The position numbers were made by a program, and so were the translations under genes. A stretch of 64,000 bases of DNA from Flavobacterium chilense (GTDB taxonomy: Bacteria; Bacteroidota; Bacteroidia; Flavobacteriales; Flavobacteriaceae): NCBI RefSeq assembly GCF_001602525.1, contig NZ_LSYT01000002.1:310001-374000 (forward strand), read 5' to 3'. The notes below the pieces were generated by a model. That model was not told the origin of the DNA, did no database searches, and saw only the letters and a program-made list of their open reading frames with translations. Below are positions 58,546-64,000 of the stretch, piece after piece. Position 1 is the first letter of the stretch. Each line of letters starts with the position of its first letter.

Positions 58546-60384
58546 ATGATTGTAAAAAAAATATCAATAGTCGTTTCGGTTCTTTTTTCTATGTCGATGT
58601 TTGCGCAGGAAACTGCAAAAACCGAAGTTGAATTAAAGCCAATTGTAAAGATATCGTATTTAGATTCTGTTAAAAATTCCTTCAGGAAAGATGTAGCTGC
58701 CACACGGGTTGACAGCCTTTGGATGAACGAATTAACAAGTTTGGATATTTACAATGACCTGACAAAAGACATTCAGACCATCAACACAGATGTTACAGTT
58801 GATGAAGAGTTGCCAACAGATTTGTTAAAACAGCGTCTTCAGGCCATGAATGAGAAATCGCCTTTTAATATTGAATACAATCAGGGTTTAGAAAACATAA
58901 TAAAGTCATTTCTTAAGAATCGTAAAAAATCGTTCTCAAGACTAATGGCACTTTCAGAATATTATTTCCCAATTTTTGAGGACGCTTTTGCCAAACAAAA
59001 CGTTCCATTAGAAATTAAATATTTAGCCGTTGTAGAATCTGCTTTAAATCCTAAAGCAGTTTCTAAAATGGGCGCCACCGGACTTTGGCAGTTCATGTAC
59101 GGAACCGGTAAACAATACGCACTAAAAATAGATTCATATATCGATGAGCGTAGCGATCCTCTAAAAGCTACATCAGCATGCTCAGAATATATGACTAAAA
59201 TGTTCAATATTTTCGGAGACTGGGAACTGGTTTTAGCTTCATACAATTCAGGACCGGGAAATGTGACCAAAGCAATCCGACGTTCTAACGGAAAAACAGG
59301 TTATTGGGACATTCGTAATCAACTTCCAAAAGAAACCCAGGGTTACGTTCCGGCTTTTTACGCTACAATGTATCTTTTTGAATACCATAAAGAACATGGA
59401 ATTAATCCGGAAAGAGCCGTTGTTAAAAACTTCGAAACAGATACGGTTAACATTAAAAAGGAAATGACATTCAAGCAGCTTGCAGATTTACTGGACATGC
59501 CACAATCTCAAATTCAGCTTTTAAATCCTTCTTACAAATTAAATGTAGTTCCTTTTTATCAGGGAGAACCCCATTTTCTGCGTTTGCCAAAAGATAAAAT
59601 AGCCACTTTTGTTTCAAACGAAGATAAAATTTATGACTACGTAGCCTATCAGTCAAAAAACAAAACGATACCTACTCAGTTAGCCTTAAAAATTACTTCT
59701 AAAACAAAAGCCAGACTGGAGAAAACTATTGATACAGATGTTAAGTGGTATAAAGTTCAAAAAGGAGATAATCTTGGAGCCATTGCAGCAAAGTATAATG
59801 TAAATGTTATCGATTTAAAAAAATGGAATAACCTTAAAACAAATGCTGTTGCACTTGGTAAAAGCTTAAAAATTAAGTTGGATTCAGATCCGATTGCTAA
59901 AGCGACAAAAGACATAAAATCAACAATTGCCGTAGAGAAAAAATCAGAAGAAGCAATTGCTGCTAATGACGATAAAGATAAAAACAATACACCATCTCAG
60001 GAATATGTTGTAGCGGCCGGAGATAATTTAGGAAGCATTGCAAAAAAATTCGGTACGACTATTGCGGAGTTAAAAGAGCTTAATAGTCTAACTTCAAACA
60101 ATATTGGTTTAGGAAAAACTTTAATAGTTTCTAAAGCAGTTCCTGAAATTGTTGACGAAAATGCTGTAACAACAGCCATAGCTTCAAATTCTTCAATCGA
60201 TTCATTCAAGAAAAAAGCTACTTCAACCAAAGATATCGGAGAAGATTATTACGTTAAAAAAGGAGATTCGTTGTATAGTATTTCTAAAAAATATCCGGGA
60301 GTAACAATTTCAGATATTAAAAAATGGAATAATATTAAAGACGGAGATATTAAACCCGGAATGAAACTTAAAATAAACGGATAA
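58546..60384 (+). CDS. Membrane-bound lytic murein transglycosylase with three LysM domains (MltD-like)
   Basis: The start is taken at ATG 58546 (MIVKKISIVVSVLFSMSMFAQ signal peptide) rather than the upstream TTG at 58516. The 612-residue protein contains a GH23-type SLT domain: catalytic Glu in VESALNPKAVSKMGATGLWQFM, then DERSDPLKATSAC, LASYNSGPGNV and QGYVPAFYATMYLF. LysM domains follow at about 405-448 (YKVQKGDNLGAIAAKYN), 490-532 (YVVAAGDNLGSIAKKFG) and 567-611 (YYVKKGDSLYSISKKYP). It cleaves peptidoglycan glycan strands in the periplasm, with LysM units holding the glycan. Multi-LysM MltD-like proteins are common in Flavobacteria. Confidence 0.94.
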   Translation: MIVKKISIVVSVLFSMSMFAQETAKTEVELKPIVKISYLDSVKNSFRKDVAATRVDSLWMNELTSLDIYNDLTKDIQTINTDVTVDEELPTDLLKQRLQAMNEKSPFNIEYNQGLENIIKSFLKNRKKSFSRLMALSEYYFPIFEDAFAKQNVPLEIKYLAVVESALNPKAVSKMGATGLWQFMYGTGKQYALKIDSYIDERSDPLKATSACSEYMTKMFNIFGDWELVLASYNSGPGNVTKAIRRSNGKTGYWDIRNQLPKETQGYVPAFYATMYLFEYHKEHGINPERAVVKNFETDTVNIKKEMTFKQLADLLDMPQSQIQLLNPSYKLNVVPFYQGEPHFLRLPKDKIATFVSNEDKIYDYVAYQSKNKTIPTQLALKITSKTKARLEKTIDTDVKWYKVQKGDNLGAIAAKYNVNVIDLKKWNNLKTNAVALGKSLKIKLDSDPIAKATKDIKSTIAVEKKSEEAIAANDDKDKNNTPSQEYVVAAGDNLGSIAKKFGTTIAELKELNSLTSNNIGLGKTLIVSKAVPEIVDENAVTTAIASNSSIDSFKKKATSTKDIGEDYYVKKGDSLYSISKKYPGVTISDIKKWNNIKDGDIKPGMKLKING

Positions 60385-60430
60385 TAAAAAATCTTACCTA
60401 AATTTGGGTTTTATTTCATAACTTGAGAAA

Positions 60431-61399
60431 ATGAATAAAACCCATTTTTTATTATTACTACTTCCGTTTTTACTGCTGTCGTGTTTAAAAAACGAAAAAC
60501 AAGACCAGCCCGTATCCGGAAAAACAAACTCTATTTCTGTTATAATAGACGATCAGTTATGGTATGGAGAAGTAGGAGACAGTATTCGAAATAAATTTGC
60601 TTCACCCGTTTTAGGCCTCACTCAGGAAGAGCCTTTATTTACTATTAACCAATATCCCGCACGTTTACTTGAAGGTTTCGTTACAGATAGCCGAAGCATT
60701 ATTGTAGTAAAAAAAGCCGCTGCAGATAAATTCGAAATTACCCATAGCAAATCATTACCCCACAATACATTTCGTATTTACGGAAAATCAATCGATGATA
60801 TCATTTGCAGCATCGAACTGAACTCTTCACAAATTATCAAAATCATCCGAGATGCCGAGATTAAAAAAGTTCAGGAAGACAACAGTAAGTCCTTATTAAA
60901 TCCCACTGTTATAAAAAACAAATTCCATATCGATTTACAAATCCCAACAGGTTACGAGTACATGTTGCACAAAAAGAATTTTATCTGGCTTAAAAAGGAT
61001 ATTATAAGTGGTAATACAAGCCTGTTGATCTATCAGATTCCAATACACAGTTTTAAAAAAAGTGCAACCGTTGTAGGTAACATTATTAAAATGCGTGATT
61101 CTGTCGGAAGTTATATAAAAGGTCGTGAACCCAATACACGAATGATCACTGGTGAAGCTTATGCACCTTATTTTTCTACGATTACATTAGACGGAAAACA
61201 AGCTTATGAAACCAAAGGAACCTGGGAGCTAAAGAATGATTTTATGTCCGGACCATTCATCAATTATGCAATTGTAGACGAAATGTACAATAGAATTTTG
61301 GTCATAGAAGGATTTTGTTATTCACCTTCAAATGAAGAAAGAGATTTAATGTTCGATCTTGAAGCAATTATCAAATCAGTTAAAATCGATAAGAGATAA
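60431..61399 (+). CDS. DUF4837-type lipoprotein
   Basis: This 322-residue protein has a lipoprotein signal (LLLLPFLLLSCLKN, lipobox LLSC at about residues 15-18). The mature part shows two related halves with GEVGDSIRNKFASPVLGLTQEEPLFTINQYP and IDLQIPTGYEYMLHKKNFIWLKKD, ending LEAIIKSVKIDK, matching the DUF4837 family of Bacteroidota lipoproteins. No catalytic residues are recognised and the function is unknown. It lies 46 bases after the lytic transglycosylase gene on the same strand, so it is probably cotranscribed. Confidence 0.85.
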   Translation: MNKTHFLLLLLPFLLLSCLKNEKQDQPVSGKTNSISVIIDDQLWYGEVGDSIRNKFASPVLGLTQEEPLFTINQYPARLLEGFVTDSRSIIVVKKAAADKFEITHSKSLPHNTFRIYGKSIDDIICSIELNSSQIIKIIRDAEIKKVQEDNSKSLLNPTVIKNKFHIDLQIPTGYEYMLHKKNFIWLKKDIISGNTSLLIYQIPIHSFKKSATVVGNIIKMRDSVGSYIKGREPNTRMITGEAYAPYFSTITLDGKQAYETKGTWELKNDFMSGPFINYAIVDEMYNRILVIEGFCYSPSNEERDLMFDLEAIIKSVKIDKR

Positions 61400-61482
61400 G
61401 CATTCAGGTGTTTGAAATTTACAAAACATTATCACAAAAGAACTTATACATTAGGCTGAAAGAAAGACATCATTATATTTCA

Positions 61483-61490
61483 TACTTTTG
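61483..61490 (+). promoter_or_regulatory. Probable -7 element of the DUF1579-type gene
   Basis: TACTTTTG fits TAnnTTTG, 29 bases before the ATG. No well-spaced TTG was found. Confidence 0.4.
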
Positions 61491-61519
61491 TTTTATAACA
61501 AACAATAAAACAAATAGTT

Positions 61520-62161
61520 ATGAAAAAATTAGCCACAACATTAGTATTAGTAACGCTATGTTTTATCTCTTGTAAAAAAGAAGTAAAGACTGATACCGTT
61601 ACGACAAAAGAGTCTGATAGTATTCAATCGAAAGAACAAGTTGCCGAAGAACCATTAGATTCTGTAGCACAAATGAAAGCCTGGCAGGCTTATGCAACAC
61701 CGGGAGCTCCACATAAATTGATGGCAGATGAAATAGGAACATGGAACTGTGATATGACCTTTTGGTCTGAACCAAATGGAAAACCTGAAAAAGCCAGTTC
61801 TGTTGCAGATATTAAAATGATTCTTGGCGGACGTTATCAGGAAGCCAACTATCAGGGAAAAATGATGGGTCAGCCATTTGTTGGACGAAGCACACTTGCC
61901 TATAATAATGCAAGCAAGGAATATACAACCACTTTTATCGACAATATGGGCACCGGAATGATGGTCGCTTATGGCAAGTACGATGATAAGACAAAAAGTA
62001 TCGAACTAAAAGGAGATGTTGTAAACCCAATGAACGGAATCAAAACTCCATATCGTGAGCTTTACACCATCATTGATCCTAAAACCCGTAAAATGGAAAT
62101 GTTTGATGTTAAAAATGGTAAAGAATACAAAAGCATGGAAATTATAATGAAGAAGAAGTAA
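61520..62161 (+). CDS. DUF1579-family lipoprotein
   Basis: This 213-residue protein starts MKKLATTLVLVTLCFISCKKEV, with lipobox FISC. A polar Thr/Ser/Glu linker leads to the DUF1579 domain from about residue 65: HKLMADEIGTWNCDMTFWSEPNGKPEKA, MILGGRYQEANYQGKMMGQPFVGRSTLAYNNASKEYTTTFIDNMGTGMMVAYGKYD. Function of the family is not established. A good terminator follows. Confidence 0.9.
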   Translation: MKKLATTLVLVTLCFISCKKEVKTDTVTTKESDSIQSKEQVAEEPLDSVAQMKAWQAYATPGAPHKLMADEIGTWNCDMTFWSEPNGKPEKASSVADIKMILGGRYQEANYQGKMMGQPFVGRSTLAYNNASKEYTTTFIDNMGTGMMVAYGKYDDKTKSIELKGDVVNPMNGIKTPYRELYTIIDPKTRKMEMFDVKNGKEYKSMEIIMKKK

Positions 62162-62181
62162 TCAAAAAAACACAACAAAAT

Positions 62182-62217
62182 AAAAATCCCGATTGTCAAA
62201 TTGCAATCGGGATTTTC
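62182..62217 (+). terminator. Terminator after the DUF1579-type gene
   Basis: AAAAATCCCGATTG (62182-62195) pairs with CAATCGGGATTTT (62204-62216) around an eight-base loop. Confidence 0.85.
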
Positions 62218-62235
62218 ATTTGATAATATTTCGTG

Positions 62236-62243
62236 TAATTTTG
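62236..62243 (+). promoter_or_regulatory. Probable -7 element of the ElaA-type gene
   Basis: TAATTTTG fits TAnnTTTG, 48 bases before the chosen ATG at 62292 and inside the upstream in-frame extension, supporting the shorter gene. Confidence 0.4.
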
Positions 62244-62291
62244 CTTCTAACACAAATAAACAAGAATCCCAAAACCACAAACAAGAGGCAA

Positions 62292-62738
62292 ATGGAATTA
62301 AAATGGAAAATAAAGCCGTTTGAGGCACTAACAGTTCATGAGTTATATGATTTGCTCAAACTAAGAAGTGAGATCTTCGTAGTCGAGCAAAATTGCGTTT
62401 ATTTAGACCTTGATGGCAAAGACAAGAAAGCATTACACCTAATTGGAGAATATGAGGGTAAAATTGTTGCTTATGTACGTTTGTTTGATGCCGGAATTAG
62501 TTTTGATAATGCTTCGATTGGCAGAGTTGTAGTAGATGCTAATTATCGTGATCGAAAATGGGGACATGATTTAATGCGTGAAGCTATTGCCGCCATAAAA
62601 TCAAACTTCAATAAAGATAAAATTACTATTGGAGCTCAATTGTATCTAAAGAAATTTTACGAAAGCCACGGATTCATACAAACCAGCGAGATGTACCTGG
62701 AAGATGATATTCCGCATATTGAAATGGTTCGTGAATAA
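62292..62738 (+). CDS. ElaA-type GNAT N-acetyltransferase
   Basis: The start is taken at 62292 (MELKWKIKPFEALTVHELYDLLKLRSEIFVVEQNCVY), the characteristic ElaA opening. The frame extends upstream to 62193, but that part crosses the terminator and promoter. The 148-residue protein has the acetyl-CoA motif IGRVVVDANYRDRKWGHDLMREA (VxxxxRxxxxG form, about residues 76-98) and the late KKFYESHGFIQTSEMYLEDDIPHIEM. It is cytoplasmic with unknown substrate. Confidence 0.92.
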   Translation: MELKWKIKPFEALTVHELYDLLKLRSEIFVVEQNCVYLDLDGKDKKALHLIGEYEGKIVAYVRLFDAGISFDNASIGRVVVDANYRDRKWGHDLMREAIAAIKSNFNKDKITIGAQLYLKKFYESHGFIQTSEMYLEDDIPHIEMVRE

Positions 62739-62892
62739 CGAAAAAAAACGTAAAGTCATAAAGTTGCGATAACAAAAAATGTATTTTATCTTTTTTTATA
62801 ACTCTCTTTAGAATAAACGTTTAGTAATTTGTTTTAGAGTAAAACTTTAAGAAAAATAAAAACTTATTTTTTAATGTTATTAGAGAAATAAA

Positions 62893-63695
62893 TTAAATCT
62901 TAGTAATCAAAAATTCAACACGGCGATCAAGATTATCACCTTTTCCCAAAGGAAATTTATTGCCACAGCCCTGATAAGACATTCGGTTTTTAGAGATTTT
63001 TTTAGAACTAAGATAATAAAAAACGGTTTTGGCTCGGTTCCACGAAAGTCTTCTTTCCTTAGTGTCCTTGTCAATTCCGTCACTATATATTTCAGGAGTA
63101 CAGCAAACGTGACCTCTTATTTCAAATTGCACATTTTTCTGATTTTGTAAAATAGTTGCGACTTTATCTAACTCTTTTTTAGAAGCCCAGGTAAGTCTCG
63201 CACTTCCTATGTCAAACAGTATATTATCCAGGAAAATCTTATCACCAACTTTGATTTTGTTGGTGAACGAATTGTGGATTCCTTTCCCGAAGCTGTTTTT
63301 TTAACCACAATCAAATCAACCCGCCGGTTTTTAGAACGAGTTTCATGTAAGTTCTCAACCGTGTCAAGTCTTAAAACAACACGGCCTTTACCTTCTAAAA
63401 TCACGATTTTACTTTGATTAAATCCTGCGGTAATCAACAATTTCTGAATCGTATTGGCACGATTATTTGATAAGCGAAAGTTATAATCATCGTTTCCGCG
63501 ATCATCGCAATAGCCATAAATTTGTATAGACTCTACCTTAGAGCTGTCAATACTTTTAATAAATTGGTTTACAATTTCGGTTTGTTTTGGTGTAAGGTCG
63601 AATTTGTCGAATTCGAAATAAATAGTTTCAATGCTCTTTTGTTGTGCCGATAAATTGTAAATAATAAACAGAAATAGGGCGCTACAAAGCTTCAT
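62893..63695 (-). pseudogene. Two-OmpA-domain envelope protein interrupted by a one-base frameshift
   Basis: The gene starts at 63695 (MKLCSALFLFIIYNLSAQQ, signal peptide). The first OmpA-like domain runs IYFEFDKFDLTPKQTEIVNQF to NRRVDLIVVKK, with the hallmark RLSNNRANTIQKLL. At an A7 run (63296-63302, minus strand) the frame continues as TASGKES and stops at 63207. One extra A, or a -1 slip, restores NSFGKGIHNSFTNKIKVG, then the second OmpA domain NILFDIGSARLTWASKKELDKVATIL and RLSWNRAKTVFYYL, ending DNLDRRVEFLITKI at 62893. OmpA-like domains bind peptidoglycan. The length is 803 bases, one short of a whole frame. It may be a real mutation, phase variation, slippage or a sequencing error. 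Confidence 0.85.
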
Positions 63696-63700
63696 TTTGT

Positions 63701-64000
63701 TTACATTTTTAAAATCGTTTTATACTCAGTCTGATTATTTAAAACGCTTACCGCTTTCTTAATTTCTGAATTGTTTTTAATATAATATTGATATAAACCT
63801 TCCTGATACTGATATCTTTTTATCAGTTCTTCCTGAATAAGATTTCTGATTTCTTTCTGGTTTTTGTCTAATAGAGTAGTTTCACTTTTTTCAAGAGCAG
63901 CCAGTAATTGTTGGTATTCAGGAGCAATTGTTTCGTCGATTTTTTCGTTTTTGGCGGCAGTCAGAGTATTTTTCAGAGCAACCTCAGTTTCAGTATCAAA
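63701..64000 (-). CDS. C-terminal fragment of a helical protein, possibly an S41-type peptidase
   Basis: A minus-strand frame of exactly 100 codons enters from the window edge and stops at 63701-63703, five bases before the ATG of the OmpA-domain gene, so the two are probably cotranscribed. The visible part is all helical and charged: KNTLTAAKNEKIDETIAPEYQ, KNQKEIRNLIQEELIKRYQYQEGLYQYYIKNNSEIKKAV and a final NQTEYKTILKM. This resembles the helical tail of carboxyl-terminal processing (S41) peptidases of Bacteroidota, but no catalytic residue is inside the window, so the identity is a guess. Confidence 0.7.
   Translation of the reverse strand, partial: FDTETEVALKNTLTAAKNEKIDETIAPEYQQLLAALEKSETTLLDKNQKEIRNLIQEELIKRYQYQEGLYQYYIKNNSEIKKAVSVLNNQTEYKTILKM

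Noticed and set aside
63037..63052. GGTTCCACGAAAGTC near the end of the window as another parS
   Set aside because: The CACGTG core and right arm are missing, and it is inside the OmpA-domain coding sequence.

Overview
The window looks like a chromosomal segment of a gliding Flavobacterium (Bacteroidota). The evidence is low GC, A-rich leaders without Shine-Dalgarno sequences, promoter elements of the TAnnTTTG type, a type IX secretion (T9SS) type B sorting domain, a PorP/SprF-family protein, and a seven-gene operon whose order and sizes match the known sprCDBF motility operon of F. johnsoniae. No rRNA, tRNA, insertion sequence, prophage or CRISPR array was seen.

Positions 1-11,900 hold housekeeping genes: the start of folB, glnS (long C-terminal extension), a small envelope-stress-like cassette (YtxH, holin-like protein, small partner), an SPFH protein, gltX, a giant DUF4175-like membrane protein and ybeY. 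A 1.2 kb gene-free stretch at 2,384-3,574 carries three decayed copies of an approximately 300 bp repeat.

Positions 11,840-14,590 are the most striking non-coding part. Ten 16-bp palindromes matching the ParB-binding site parS lie between ybeY and mnmG, the first inside the last codons of ybeY, and two more lie just after mnmG. This is a probable chromosome centromere.

Positions 14,600-29,530 hold two probable modification enzymes (GNAT, methyltransferase), an OmpH/Skp-like lipoprotein, a PIF1-type helicase with a C-terminal HTH, a tandem pair of secreted paralogues with duplicated terminators, an HU-TM-SPOR protein, dprA, trpS, a PlsC-type acyltransferase, recA with stacked terminators, a thioesterase, a DoxX protein and holB.

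Positions 29,966-57,087 are the spr operon. It has three secreted proteins of unknown role, then SprC, SprD (barrel-like N-terminus, about 930 residues of Ala/Lys-rich 17-residue repeats, SPOR-like end), the 5,829-residue adhesin SprB, and SprF. SprB modules are arranged in a higher-order repeat of about 1.76 kb present about six times. By analogy with F. johnsoniae, SprB is exported through the T9SS with SprF as dedicated partner and is moved along the cell surface by the gliding motor.

Positions 57,200-64,000 hold pgk, a LysM lytic transglycosylase, two lipoproteins, an ElaA-type GNAT, a double-OmpA-domain gene split by a one-base slip in an A7 run, and the C-terminal end of a further gene cut by the window edge.
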